Below, piece after piece: positions 16,735-25,444 of a DNA stretch of 64,000 nt. The stretch is from Paraburkholderia terricola. GTDB taxonomy: Bacteria > Pseudomonadota > Gammaproteobacteria > Burkholderiales > Burkholderiaceae. Position 1 is the first letter of the stretch. Every line of letters starts with the position of its first letter. Location of the stretch: assembly GCF_900142195.1 (NCBI RefSeq), contig NZ_FRAB01000010.1, positions 124,001 to 188,000 on the forward strand, in the 5' to 3' direction. The notes beneath the pieces were generated by a model. It saw nothing but the letters and a program-made list of their open reading frames with translations. It made no database searches and was not told the DNA's origin. Made by a program: the position numbers and the translations under genes.

Positions 16735-17066
16735 GCATAACGGTCCGAACTAGTTGTTCACTAACAATTAGCACGCGTTTAAATACCCAGCAAGTCAAGA
16801 TTCGTCAAAATCAAATGACGACCACTGACAAACGAGCGCCAATAAGCCTTTTCTTATTAGCTTGTGAGCTAACCGAGATTATTTAAGAAACGCCGCATCC
16901 GAGCGTGCAATACTTGACGTGAGTCAGCCAATCAAAGCCTTACCCAATCAGCCAAACCCGACCATTTATCCCGCCCAGTTGAACATTACCCTCTCACCCT
17001 GCTTATAATCACCAAGCCCTTGGGAAACACTCAACGGCCTGGTTTGGAAGCCTGCGATATAAACCG
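16735..17066. other. AT-rich divergent intergenic region of the accessory islet
   Basis: No gene is visible. The stretch from 16740 to about 16930 is markedly AT-rich (TTTTCTTATTAGC, ACCGAGATTATTTAAG) compared with the surrounding genome and probably holds the promoter of the leftward PAAR operon. The right end leads into the structured RNA. The composition supports horizontal acquisition. Confidence 0.5.
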
Positions 17067-17204
17067 CACACCCGCCCACGCGGGTGGTGCGTCTACCTCT
17101 GCACGTCTATATTTCAAAGGGCGGGCTGTGGTGGGGGAGCCGCAAGGCTCGCCGGTTTGTTTGTATCCCGGTCTTCCAATCCCATCACGTGCCCGCTCAC
17201 CACC
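17067..17204 (+). ncRNA. C4-like structured antisense/leader RNA of phage type
   Basis: The folding elements can be read directly. Hairpin A is ACCCGC (17070-17075) with GCGGGT (17080-17085). A basal stem GTGGTGGG (17128-17135) pairs with CCCATCAC (17181-17188), one G-U. Inside it are GAGCC/GGCTC (17137-17141 and 17146-17150) capped by a GCAA tetraloop, and CCGG/CCGG (17152-17155 and 17168-17171). CACCAC (17198-17203) can compete for GTGGTG, and GCCCGC (17191-17196) for GCGGGC (17121-17126). This layout resembles the C4 antisense RNA of P1/P4-type phages. It lies 52 bp upstream of an orphan gene. Family assignment is from memory of the consensus. Confidence 0.55.
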
Positions 17205-17255
17205 TTAAAGCGAGTGTCGGGCACCCCAAAGCAAGTCAAAAAGGGAGATCGCATC

Positions 17256-17726
17256 ATGACCAAAACCACAAAACAACAACCCGCATCACGCCCGCCAGTC
17301 GACGCACTCCAATACGAAAAGCTCGCCCTATCCGCCTTCGACTTATGCGACCGGCAGATGAGCAAACTGGAAACGCTAGTCGCCCTCGCGGCCACGCTCT
17401 GTAAAAACCCGGCAATCACCAGCGACGAACGTCGCCGCCAGCGAACCATGCTCGAATTACTCGTCCAAACAGGCGAGCAATACCAGCAGGAACTTGCCTG
17501 CGACCGCGAACTTTTTCAGGTCATCGCCCTGGACGCCAAGGGCATCGCTCACACGCGCATCACGGCCGGCCAGGCCACGCGCCTACTCGCGGACGCGTCG
17601 AAGATAGCGGCGGAAACCCCGGCGCCGGCCAAAACCACGCCACGCAAACGCACGCCCGTCAAAGTCAAAAGCGCGTCGAGCGTGAGCGCGGACATCGCGC
17701 GTCAGCCGATCCGACTCAAGCACTAA
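17256..17726 (+). CDS. Orphan protein downstream of the C4-like RNA
   Basis: 156 residues from ATG 17256, chosen because AAGGGAGAT lies just upstream and earlier in-frame starts fall inside the structured RNA. Residues 15-110 are helical (YEKLALSAFDLCDRQMSKLETLVALAATL, then RRRQRTMLELLVQTGEQYQQEL), and the C-terminal 45 residues are basic and Ala/Pro-rich (PAKTTPRKRTPVKVK), which suggests nucleic-acid binding or an unstructured tail. I do not recognise a family. Its leader suggests a phage or satellite origin, and it may be the gene controlled by the RNA. Confidence 0.6.
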   Translation: MTKTTKQQPASRPPVDALQYEKLALSAFDLCDRQMSKLETLVALAATLCKNPAITSDERRRQRTMLELLVQTGEQYQQELACDRELFQVIALDAKGIAHTRITAGQATRLLADASKIAAETPAPAKTTPRKRTPVKVKSASSVSADIARQPIRLKH

Positions 17727-18003
17727 CGCACCACCCGCGCCCAACGTCCCGGACAAACAAACGAAAGAGAAGCGACAAACGCCAATCCGTCCAGACCTCA
17801 AGCCGGCGAGAAAACCGCAAAACAGCCCGCGGATCGATACCCCCTTTATCGACGCGGGCTCACCAATGCCCACGCACTCAGCCCAACTCCACCCCCGGCT
17901 ATCATGTGCAAAACGCGGCATCGCGGAACAACACCCGGCGCGTCCAGCGCCGCACCAAAACCACCCAACGCCCAAGCCCGAAAAGCCACGCCCGGAGCCC
18001 CCG

Positions 18004-18894
18004 TTGAAATTCGACACCACCACCGTCCGACTGATCCTCGCCATCGTGGAAGAAGGCAGCATCTCCCGCGCCGCCGACAAGCTCGGCCTCGCGGTAGCGG
18101 CCGCCTCCCGCCGCGTGTCGGATCTCGAAGAACAACTCGGCGCCAAGCTGTTCAAGCGCGTGCCGCACGGCGTCGAAGTCACAGAATCGGGCGCGAAGCT
18201 GCTGCAATACGTCCGGCAAATCGACAACCTCATCGACCGCCTCGAAGGCGACGCACAAGCGCTCAATCATGGCCTCGACGGGCGCATCATCATCGGCGCG
18301 CCGAAGGCCGTCGTCATCCAGTTTCTAGCGCGCGAGATTGCCGACATTCAGCGCAAGTATCCCGGCATCACGTTGAAGATCGTCGAGGAGAACAGCAAGA
18401 TCGTGCAGCAACTGCTGCGCGATAAAGTGATCGACGTGGGCATCTACGAAAAGAAAAGCGGCTTTCTCGATCTCGCCAAATCGCCGTACAAGAAAGACCG
18501 CCTGGTGCTGGTCTATAGCCGCGCGCATTTCCAGTTTCACGACGACCCGGTCGGCATCGACGATATCCTCGACCTTCCCATCGTAAGCCTCGGCAAAGGC
18601 TCGGCGGTTCTATCCGCGGTGCAACGCGCGTATCGCAGCCGCGGGCGGCTGTTCCCCGACAATTTCACCGTCAGCGGCTTCGACACCATGCTCGCGATGG
18701 TGCGTCATGGCCTCGGCGTCGGCTTGATGCCGCCCGACGTCTTAAGCAGTTTCCATCCCGAGAAAGCGCTTGCATCGGCGGAACTCCAGGGCGACTGGCA
18801 CCAGCGCGGCTACGTTCTCTCCTTCGTCGAGGGGCACGCGCAGGAACAGACACTGCGCAACGTCGTCGCCGAATTGCTCGGCAAACCCGCGTAG
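18004..18894 (+). CDS. LysR-family transcriptional regulator
   Basis: 296 residues from a TTG at 18004 with GGAG 9 bases upstream. The longer frame to 17866 adds a Pro/His-rich stretch atypical for the family. The winged helix is VRLILAIVEEGSISRAADKLGLAVAAASRRVSDLEEQLGAKLFKR. The usual A-Q-P/S-A is replaced by L-A-V-A-A, as in a distinct LysR subgroup. The effector domain includes GRIIIGAPKAVVIQFLAREI and a late GLGVGLMPPDVL. It precedes the CaiB and crotonase genes by 164 bp in the same direction and is their likely regulator. Confidence 0.85.
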   Translation: MKFDTTTVRLILAIVEEGSISRAADKLGLAVAAASRRVSDLEEQLGAKLFKRVPHGVEVTESGAKLLQYVRQIDNLIDRLEGDAQALNHGLDGRIIIGAPKAVVIQFLAREIADIQRKYPGITLKIVEENSKIVQQLLRDKVIDVGIYEKKSGFLDLAKSPYKKDRLVLVYSRAHFQFHDDPVGIDDILDLPIVSLGKGSAVLSAVQRAYRSRGRLFPDNFTVSGFDTMLAMVRHGLGVGLMPPDVLSSFHPEKALASAELQGDWHQRGYVLSFVEGHAQEQTLRNVVAELLGKPA

Positions 18895-19058
18895 TCGAGA
18901 AGCCCTCTCCGGTTTCGCGAGCCACGAAACCAGACATGACCCAGCCATTCTTGCGGCGACCTTGTCAGTAGCGGACAGTGAGGCAAAGAGCCGGCGACCG
19001 CGTCCAAAGCGTGATCGACCGGTTCACGAAACTCACTGCCCTACGGAGGAACCCCGCA

Positions 19059-20225
19059 ATGAGCGAATCGAAGCATCTGCCGCTGCAAGGCATCCGCGTG
19101 CTGGACGTGAGCCAGGTCATGGCGGGCCCGTTCGCCTGCATGCTGCTGGCGGACCTGGGCGCGGACGTCATCAAGGTGGAGCCGCCCGAAGGCGATCAGA
19201 CGCGCGGCGCAATGCGCTTCAAGATGAAGGGACCCGACAGCCTGGGCTTCCTGAACCTGAACCGCAACAAGCGCTCGGTGACGCTGGACCTCAAGAGCGA
19301 AGAAGGTCGCGAACTCTTCTACAAGCTCGCGAGGACCGCTGACGTAATCATCGAAAACTATCGGCCCGGCGTGGTGCAGCGTCTGCGTATCGATTACGAA
19401 ACGATCAGGGCAATCAACCCGAAGATCGTCTACGTCAGCATTTCCGGCTTCGGACAAAGCGGGCCGTGGGCCTCGCGCCCAGGCTTCGACCTCATGGCGC
19501 AAGCCATGTCCGGCGTCATGAGCGTGACCGGCTACAAGGGCGGCAAACCCGTCAAGGCCGGCGTGCCCGTCGCGGACATCGGCTGCGCGCTGTTCGCGGT
19601 GTACGGTCTGTTGTCGGCGTATATCGGCGCGCAGAAAACGGGCGAGGGTCAGCACATCGACGCGTCGCTGTTCGATTCGGTCATGGCCTTCTCGATCTGG
19701 GACATGTCGGATTACTGGGGCACCGGCGTGCCGCCGACGCCGCTCGGCACCAGCAACAAGATGAGCGCGCCCTATCAGGCGGTCAAGGCGCGCGACGGCT
19801 ACTTCGTGATGGGCGCGACGAATCAGAAGCTCTGGACGAAGCTGTGCGAACTGCTGGAGCGCCCGGACCTCATCCATCACGCGGACTATGCAACCGTGTC
19901 GTTGCGCCTGAAGAATCGCGAAGCAATGATCGAAGTACTGGAGCACGAATTCGCCAGGCGCGACAGCGCCGACTGGGTCGACGCGATGCTCGCCACCGGC
20001 ATTCCGGCTGGCCCGATTCTGTCCTATCCCGAGGCGTTCGAAAGCGAACACGCCAGGCACCGCGGCATGTGCATGGAGATCGATCACCCCAACGAAGGCA
20101 AGGTGAAGAACATCGGCTTTGCCGTCAAACTGCTCGGCACGCCGCCGCAGGTGCGTCGTCATCCGCCGCTATTGGGCGAGCACAACGACGAGATCTTTGC
20201 CGAAATCAACGGGACGGCGTCATGA
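19059..20225 (+). CDS. CaiB/BaiF (class III) CoA-transferase
   Basis: 388 residues from ATG 19059, preceded by GGAGGA. Family features: IRVLDVSQVMAGPFACMLLADLGADVIKVE at the N-terminus, NRNKRSVTLDL, ENYRPGVV, ISGFGQSGPWASRPGFDLMAQAMSG, and VPVADIGCALFAVYG, which holds the catalytic Asp. These enzymes move CoA between carboxylic acids. The next gene, a crotonase, overlaps its stop (ATGA at 20222-20225), so the pair probably activates and then transforms one carboxylic acid. The acid cannot be named from the sequence. Confidence 0.93.
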   Translation: MSESKHLPLQGIRVLDVSQVMAGPFACMLLADLGADVIKVEPPEGDQTRGAMRFKMKGPDSLGFLNLNRNKRSVTLDLKSEEGRELFYKLARTADVIIENYRPGVVQRLRIDYETIRAINPKIVYVSISGFGQSGPWASRPGFDLMAQAMSGVMSVTGYKGGKPVKAGVPVADIGCALFAVYGLLSAYIGAQKTGEGQHIDASLFDSVMAFSIWDMSDYWGTGVPPTPLGTSNKMSAPYQAVKARDGYFVMGATNQKLWTKLCELLERPDLIHHADYATVSLRLKNREAMIEVLEHEFARRDSADWVDAMLATGIPAGPILSYPEAFESEHARHRGMCMEIDHPNEGKVKNIGFAVKLLGTPPQVRRHPPLLGEHNDEIFAEINGTAS

Positions 20226-20983
20226 GCGAGCCAGTCAAACTCACACTGCATCCGTCAGGCGCGGCGGAGATCCTAATCGACTGCCCCGAGCGGCATAACG
20301 CGATGACGCTCGACATGTACGAGTCGCTACTCGCGTCGATCGGCGAGTGCGAACAAAACCGCGACGTGCGCTGCATTCTGTTTCGCGGCGCGGGCGGCAA
20401 GTCCTTCATTTCGGGCACCGATATCGCGTACTTCAAAAACTTCCGCGACGGACGCGATGGCGTCGCCTACGAGGCGTTCGTCGAACGCGTGATCGATACG
20501 GTCGAACGCATTGCGATTCCGACGATCGCGGTGATCGACGGATGGGCCGTCGGCGGCGGCCTCGCACTTGCGACCGCGTGCGATTTCCGCCTTTGCACCG
20601 ACGCCTCGCGCTTCGGCGCGCCGATCGCAAAGACGCTCTCCAACACGCTGTCGTCGCGCAACATCGCGCGCTTGCAGGCGGCGCTCGGCGTGCCGCGCGT
20701 CAAGAAGATGTTGTTGCTCGCCGATTACCTCACGGCGCAAGAGGCGTCGGCATGCGGCTTTGTCTATGACGTGTGCCCGCAAGACGCATTGCAAGACGCC
20801 GCTCATGCGCTCGCGCAGCGGCTCATCGCGCTTTCGCCGGTCACGCAAAAGGCCGTGAAGGAAAGCGTGCGCCGCATCGTCGTTGAACAGCGGCTCGATG
20901 ACGAAGATCTGATCGAAGAGGTTTACGGCAGCGCCCGGTTCAAGGACGCCGTAATCGCCTTCACGTCGGGATCGCGTTCCTGA
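20222..20983 (+). CDS. Enoyl-CoA hydratase/isomerase (crotonase) family protein
   Basis: 253 residues. The ATG at 20222 overlaps the CoA-transferase stop. Crotonase features are FISGTDIAYF (oxyanion hole) and WAVGGGLALATACDFRL. The two glutamates used for hydration in the classic enzyme are not where expected: the first position lies in FGAPIAKTLSN and the second in VKKMLLLADYL, with no Glu in either. The reaction is therefore probably not standard 2-enoyl-CoA hydration; isomerisation, decarboxylation or hydrolysis is possible. The last 23 bp overlap the convergent deoxyribosyltransferase gene. Confidence 0.88.
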   Translation: MSEPVKLTLHPSGAAEILIDCPERHNAMTLDMYESLLASIGECEQNRDVRCILFRGAGGKSFISGTDIAYFKNFRDGRDGVAYEAFVERVIDTVERIAIPTIAVIDGWAVGGGLALATACDFRLCTDASRFGAPIAKTLSNTLSSRNIARLQAALGVPRVKKMLLLADYLTAQEASACGFVYDVCPQDALQDAAHALAQRLIALSPVTQKAVKESVRRIVVEQRLDDEDLIEEVYGSARFKDAVIAFTSGSRS

Positions 20984-21554
20984 AAGCGCCGTACAAGGTC
21001 TTCGCGAGCGCGGTCATGTCATCGCCGCCCTCGCGAAGCGACGCAATTTCAGCGCCTCTGTTCAACGTTTCCTCGACTCTGCGCGCGCGATCCCGCGCAA
21101 TGGCTTCATCAACGGCTTGCGGCAACGCCGACAGTCGATCGATCACGTCGAACTCGCCCAAGCCGGTCAGCATGGGATTGTCGGAACCGCCGAGCATCGA
21201 CCGCGCGTCGGCCTTGAAGAGCACGAGCGGCTTGCCCGCGTGCCAGGCGAGCGACGCCTCGACCACCGTGCCCTCGTCGGCCACGCGTCCGTTCAGATTG
21301 GCGACGACCACATCGCAGCGCCTGAGCAACTGATACGTGTCGAGACTGAAAATCGCACGGTCGAGAATGCGCGCGGCTTCGTCGGCCGACGCGCCGAGTT
21401 TCTCCAGTTCCGGCTTCAGCCTCGCGAACTCCAAGCCATCGCGATGCGGAAGGAAGGTCGCGTAACCCGCGGCTTCCAGCGTGCGGGCGATCGAATCCAT
21501 TTCCGCGCGCTCGGCGGCATTGAAGAGCGGGCCGGCGCAATAGGCTCGTGGCAT
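20961..21554 (-). CDS. Nucleoside 2-deoxyribosyltransferase family protein
   Basis: 197 residues. MPRAYCAGPLFNAAERAEMDSIARTLEAAGYATFLPHRDG opens the family fold, CDVVVANLNGRVADEGTVVEASLAWHAGKPLVLFK carries the catalytic Glu, and a late segment GSDNPMLTGL helps form the active site. Such enzymes exchange or hydrolyse the base of 2'-deoxynucleosides in salvage. It converges on the crotonase gene and has no obvious partner. The C-terminal 50 residues (RARRVEETLNRG..) are a helical extension. Confidence 0.85.
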   Translation of the reverse strand: MPRAYCAGPLFNAAERAEMDSIARTLEAAGYATFLPHRDGLEFARLKPELEKLGASADEAARILDRAIFSLDTYQLLRRCDVVVANLNGRVADEGTVVEASLAWHAGKPLVLFKADARSMLGGSDNPMLTGLGEFDVIDRLSALPQAVDEAIARDRARRVEETLNRGAEIASLREGGDDMTALAKTLYGAFRNAIPT

Positions 21555-21745
21555 CTTCCACGTCTCCTTGAGGGATGATCGAGACCGGCGGCAGACGGTC
21601 CCTTCGAAGACACCGATTATAGGAGCGCACGCGCGCAGCCGACGCCACGTTGACTATGACCGATATCGCCCGTTCGCACCGGCACATTGGAATACACTAG
21701 ATTGCTTTCCAGCCTCTCCAGCGGCCAATTCAAACGACGCCAGAA

Positions 21746-22180
21746 ATGAACATCGACCTCGCCCACTTCACGCCATTTCCTTCCCTCGTCGGCGGCTTGC
21801 TGATCGGTTTCTCGGCGACGCTGCTCGTACTCGGCAACGGCCGCGTTGCGGGTATCAGCGGGATTCTGGGCGGTCTGCTCGACACGACGTCCCGTGATCG
21901 CTTGTGGCGCGCCGCATTCGTGCTCGGACTATTCGCCGCACCTTGGGCATTCAAGTTTTTCGCGTCGCTACCGGCGGTCACCATCGCGGCATCGCCGCCC
22001 GTGCTGATCGTGGCCGGCCTGCTCGTCGGCATCGGCACGCGCTATGCGTCCGGTTGCACCAGCGGTCATGGCGTATGCGGCCTCTCACGCGGATCGGTGC
22101 GATCGCTTGCCGCCACCGCGACGTTCATGGCCGCGGGCTTCCTCACCGTTTTCGTCACCCGTCATCTGCTGGGGCTTTGA
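21746..22180 (+). CDS. YeeE/YedE-family membrane protein, N-terminal half (PmpA-like)
   Basis: 144 residues with about four membrane helices. [12 protein letters not shown] is the conserved Cys motif of the YeeE/YedE (DUF395) family. In this bipartite form the full transporter is split into two roughly equal genes, the second starting 2 bp after this stop. Family members carry sulfur compounds such as thiosulfate or persulfide across the inner membrane. No sulfur-metabolism enzyme or BigR-type regulator lies next to it. Confidence 0.88.
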   Translation: MNIDLAHFTPFPSLVGGLLIGFSATLLVLGNGRVAGISGILGGLLDTTSRDRLWRAAFVLGLFAAPWAFKFFASLPAVTIAASPPVLIVAGLLVGIGTRYASGCTSGHGVCGLSRGSVRSLAATATFMAAGFLTVFVTRHLLGL

Positions 22181-22181
22181 C

Positions 22182-22616
22182 ATGCTGATTCTCAACGCGC
22201 TGCTCGCCGGGCTGATATTTGGCGTCGGTCTGATCGTTTCGGGCATGGCCAATCCCGCGAAGGTGCTGGGCTTTCTCGACCTCGCCGGCAACTGGGACCC
22301 GTCATTGGCGTTCGTCATGGGCGGTGCGATCGCTATCGGCGTGGTGGGTTTCGCGATTGCGCGCCGGCTCAAGCGCAGTGTGTTAGGTGTGCCGATGTCG
22401 TTGCCGAAGGCAACGCGTATCGACCGTCGTCTGCTTGCGGGCAGCGCACTGTTCGGCGCGGGTTGGGGGCTGGCGGGTTTCTGCCCCGGTCCCGCGCTTG
22501 TGAGCGCGGGCAGTGGCGAGCCCAAGGCGGTGCTGTTCGTCGCCGCCATGCTGGTTGGGATGCAGATTTTTTCTCTGCTTGAGAGACGCTTCGCCGGAAC
22601 AGAGAAACCGGCCTGA
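22182..22616 (+). CDS. YeeE/YedE-family membrane protein, C-terminal half (PmpB-like, DUF6691)
   Basis: 144 residues, about four helices. GMANPAKVLGFLDLAGNWDPSLAFVMGGA is the signature of the second half, and GFCPGPALVSAGSG holds the matching Cys. It begins 2 bp after the preceding half's stop, so the two are co-translated and should form one transporter. The conserved Cys in each half (CTSGHGVC and GFCPG) are the expected relay for sulfur transfer. Confidence 0.88.
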   Translation: MLILNALLAGLIFGVGLIVSGMANPAKVLGFLDLAGNWDPSLAFVMGGAIAIGVVGFAIARRLKRSVLGVPMSLPKATRIDRRLLAGSALFGAGWGLAGFCPGPALVSAGSGEPKAVLFVAAMLVGMQIFSLLERRFAGTEKPA

Positions 22617-22843
22617 CTACCATTCGAAGCGCCGCCGCCGTGGGTTGGCCGCGACGCGTCAACTATCGGGAGATAGTTCATCGCAACGCATCGTCCGGCT
22701 GAATTCTTTTCAAACGAAAACGGTCCGCTGCGAATGCGGAATTCGGAATTCGGTAACGGCAGCGCGTTCGCCCCAACTTGCTGAACATTTGCAGCGAGCC
22801 CGAGGTTTGCCCTCGAGCCAACCGCGCCGCCTTCACGCGCTGC

Positions 22844-23284
22844 TTAATCGTAGTGGCGATGCTTGTGACGACGCTTGCCCGAATGGCTGCCGCGCGAATA
22901 GTCGTCCGCGTACGAGTTGGAGCGCGAGATGTTGCCGCCGAGCGCCGAGCCCGCGCCGCCGCCCACGGCTGCGCCGACGAGGCCACCCGTGCGGCCGCCC
23001 ATCGCATTGCCTGCCGCCGTGCCCGCGCCGCCGCCCAGCGCGCCGCCGATGATGGCGCCCGTGCGTTCGCGGCGATTCGAGGTGACCGCGCCACCGGCGC
23101 CGCCGCCCACCGCACCGCCGATCACAGCGCCCGTGCTGCCGCCCACCGCGCCGCCCAGCGCGGCGCCAGCGACACCGCCGACCGCGCCGCCAAGCGCATT
23201 GTTCAAATCGCCGGCCACGGCCGACATCGATGCCGCAGCAGTGAGCGCTGCAATGGCAACCATCTGGATGAGTTTGTTCGACAT
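22844..23284 (-). CDS. Exported glycine-zipper protein with basic His-rich tail
   Basis: 146 residues. The signal peptide MSNKLIQMVAIAALTAAASMSAVAG is followed by repeated G-x-x-x-G patterns (GGAVGGVAGAALGGAVGGSTGAVIGGAVGG.. in pieces) through about residue 117. The tail SRGSHSGKRRHKHRHYD is strongly basic and could bind metal or DNA. Related proteins are envelope or surface-antigen-like with an unresolved role. It stands alone. The DNA is a near-repetitive run of GCC/CGC codons and is prone to recombination. Confidence 0.75.
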   Translation of the reverse strand: MSNKLIQMVAIAALTAAASMSAVAGDLNNALGGAVGGVAGAALGGAVGGSTGAVIGGAVGGGAGGAVTSNRRERTGAIIGGALGGGAGTAAGNAMGGRTGGLVGAAVGGGAGSALGGNISRSNSYADDYSRGSHSGKRRHKHRHYD

Positions 23285-23493
23285 AGTTAGGTCTTTCGTT
23301 TTTTAGGATGGCGCCGAGTATAACCGGCCATTCGAAAGCCCTCTGTAACTTGCCGCGTCTGGGTCCGTAAGAGGTGTAACAAAAATGATCCGGCGACCAG
23401 ATCGGCTCGCGCCCTGCCTGGCGCCCGGTTCGGGGCATCGGCGGGCCGCCGCCTTGACCCAGCGGCAGCGGCCCGCAGCGCTTCGACCAGACT

Positions 23494-25185
23494 TCAGCGC
23501 CGCCGCTTCTTCTTCAGCTCGATCGTTTCGAACAGTTCATAGCTCTGCGTCGGCGTCTGATCCGCGCCGGGCGCGTGGTAGTAGTTCATCGTGATCGTCG
23601 TCTCACCGCCCGGCTGCCCCGGATCATGATCGAACACCGCAATGCCGTAGCCGGTTCCGGTATCGCGTTGCGCCGACCAGATCGCGTCTTCCACCGCATC
23701 CGCACTGGCACGCACGAAGGTGCCCGCCGTCGTGCCGGGAGCCGGGCGGTTGGGCCGCGTGAAAATCCGCGCTTGCGGCATCCCCGTGCCGACATTCACG
23801 CCGTACACGTCGAGCGGCGCGCTGGTGCCGCCACCGCCGAGAATCAGGTGGATCGTGCCGTGGCTCGTATCGAATGTGGACGCCCCCGGCGACACCGCCG
23901 ACATCACCGGCTTCGGCTGCAACGTGTCGACCGGCCTTCCCGTGGCGATATCGGTGCCCTTGTTGTGATGGCAACCGCGCACGGGATAGCTGCGCTCGTA
24001 GTCGTGATCGTGGCCGCACAACACGAGATCGACGCCGTAGCGGTCGAACAGCGGCAGCCAGGCTTCGCGGATGCCCTTGTCCGAACCGTTGCCGGTTTTC
24101 GATGAACTCAGCGCGTCCTGGTGCATCTGCACGACGATCCAGTCCACCTCGTCGTCTTCGGCCGCGCGGCGCAGTGTCCTTTCGAGCCAGCGCGTTTGCT
24201 CGCCGTCGCTATAGCCGCGCACGTACAGCGACGTGCCCGGTTGAATCGGCGGATTGCCGGTGCTCGCGGCCGGCACCAGCGGACTCGGGCCGGCCACGAA
24301 AGCCGCCGCGTCCTGATAGACGACATCGTCGGCGTCGAGCGAAATGAACAGCACCGAGCTCACGCGAAAGCTGTACCAGCGTCCCTGAAAACGCGTGTGA
24401 TTGTCGGGCAGCGTATAGCGCGCGAGATACGACGCGAACCCTTGTTCGCCGTTGTGGAATTCGATTTCGTGATTGCCGGGGCACGGCATCCACGGGCGGT
24501 TCGACGCGGACGTCTGACAGTTGTTGCCGAAGTCGCGCCACACCTCCGGCTGATGCGCCGGGTTCAGATTGGCGTAGCACAGGTCGCCGTTGAGCAGGTG
24601 GAACAGCGGCTGAAAACGCTCGACGGCCTGCACCGCGAAACGGCTTTGCGGCGACGACAGCACCCAGCCGGTGTTGGGCGTCGCGAGATCGCCGTAGCTC
24701 GTCCAGCGGAACGGCGCGCGCCCGCGCGGCGCGGTGCGGAAACTCGCCGTGAAAGGCTGCGCCGCGTTGCCCGCGTTCTCGGCCGTCACTTCATACTCGT
24801 AGCTCGTATCGGGCTTCAGATCGTGCAGACGCGCGTGATACGTGAACACGACCTCGCCGTTGAGGCCATCGGTATACGTGCTTTGAATGCCATGCACCGT
24901 GCGTTTCGCCTCGCCCACCGCGCCGATGCGCACGTGCGGATTCACCGCCTGCGCCGGCGACGCCCACGACACGGTGACCTCGCGCGTCGGATCGTTGCCC
25001 CAGGTGAGATGGACCTGCTCGGGTGTGCCGTCGGGTGCGCCGCCGGCGGCCCGCGCCGTCGAGGAAAGCGTGCCCGCGGCGGTCGCGAGACTGGATGCGC
25101 CGGCCAGCTTCAAGAACCCGCGACGCGAAACGATGCTGGCGCCCTGATCGGCCGCCGAAGCCTTATCGGTTTTTCTGTTCGACAT
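23494..25185 (-). CDS. Tat-exported purple acid phosphatase-like metallophosphoesterase
   Basis: 563 residues from ATG 25185. The twin-arginine signal is SRRGFLKLAGASS (R21-R22). A fibronectin-III-like N-terminal domain (PEQVHLTWGNDPTREVTVSW) precedes the calcineurin-type phosphoesterase domain with metal ligands in SYGDLAT, HLLNGDLCYAN (the Tyr that gives the purple colour), PGNHEIEFH, VVQMHQD and LCGHDHDYERSYP. It should fold in the cytoplasm with its Fe/Mn centre and hydrolyse phosphate esters in the periplasm. The ribosome-binding site at the chosen ATG is weak. No neighbouring pho gene is present. Confidence 0.9.
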   Translation of the reverse strand: MSNRKTDKASAADQGASIVSRRGFLKLAGASSLATAAGTLSSTARAAGGAPDGTPEQVHLTWGNDPTREVTVSWASPAQAVNPHVRIGAVGEAKRTVHGIQSTYTDGLNGEVVFTYHARLHDLKPDTSYEYEVTAENAGNAAQPFTASFRTAPRGRAPFRWTSYGDLATPNTGWVLSSPQSRFAVQAVERFQPLFHLLNGDLCYANLNPAHQPEVWRDFGNNCQTSASNRPWMPCPGNHEIEFHNGEQGFASYLARYTLPDNHTRFQGRWYSFRVSSVLFISLDADDVVYQDAAAFVAGPSPLVPAASTGNPPIQPGTSLYVRGYSDGEQTRWLERTLRRAAEDDEVDWIVVQMHQDALSSSKTGNGSDKGIREAWLPLFDRYGVDLVLCGHDHDYERSYPVRGCHHNKGTDIATGRPVDTLQPKPVMSAVSPGASTFDTSHGTIHLILGGGGTSAPLDVYGVNVGTGMPQARIFTRPNRPAPGTTAGTFVRASADAVEDAIWSAQRDTGTGYGIAVFDHDPGQPGGETTITMNYYHAPGADQTPTQSYELFETIELKKKRRR

Positions 25186-25444
25186 GTCTGGTGTTTTGTA
25201 CGGTGGTGGAAGGAGGTCGACGCGTACGTCGGCTGCACCGTGCAAAATGGACCGCGAGTGCACCGCTCTACTCGTGCGCGACGGATGTGACCGTTGATCC
25301 TAGTCGCGAAGCCATGACAAGCGGATGAAACGGCCCAACCGCTCAAGCGAGGCGAGGCGAGCGATGCGGACACCAGAGCGTTGCGGGCGACCTTTGCGCG
25401 GCGAGCGGAGACGCCGCGAACATGGGCCGCACAGCGCAAAAAAG

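Noticed and set aside
17084-17404. A frame through the structured RNA leader (VYISKGGLWWGSRKARRFV..)
   Set aside because: I considered an Ash-like phage peptide, but the frame lacks a ribosome-binding site, and base pairing rather than coding explains the sequence.
22844-23284. Possible CRISPR or tandem repeat array in the glycine-zipper gene
   Set aside because: The periodic DNA is explained by Gly/Ala codons of a real exported protein; there are no equal-length spacers.
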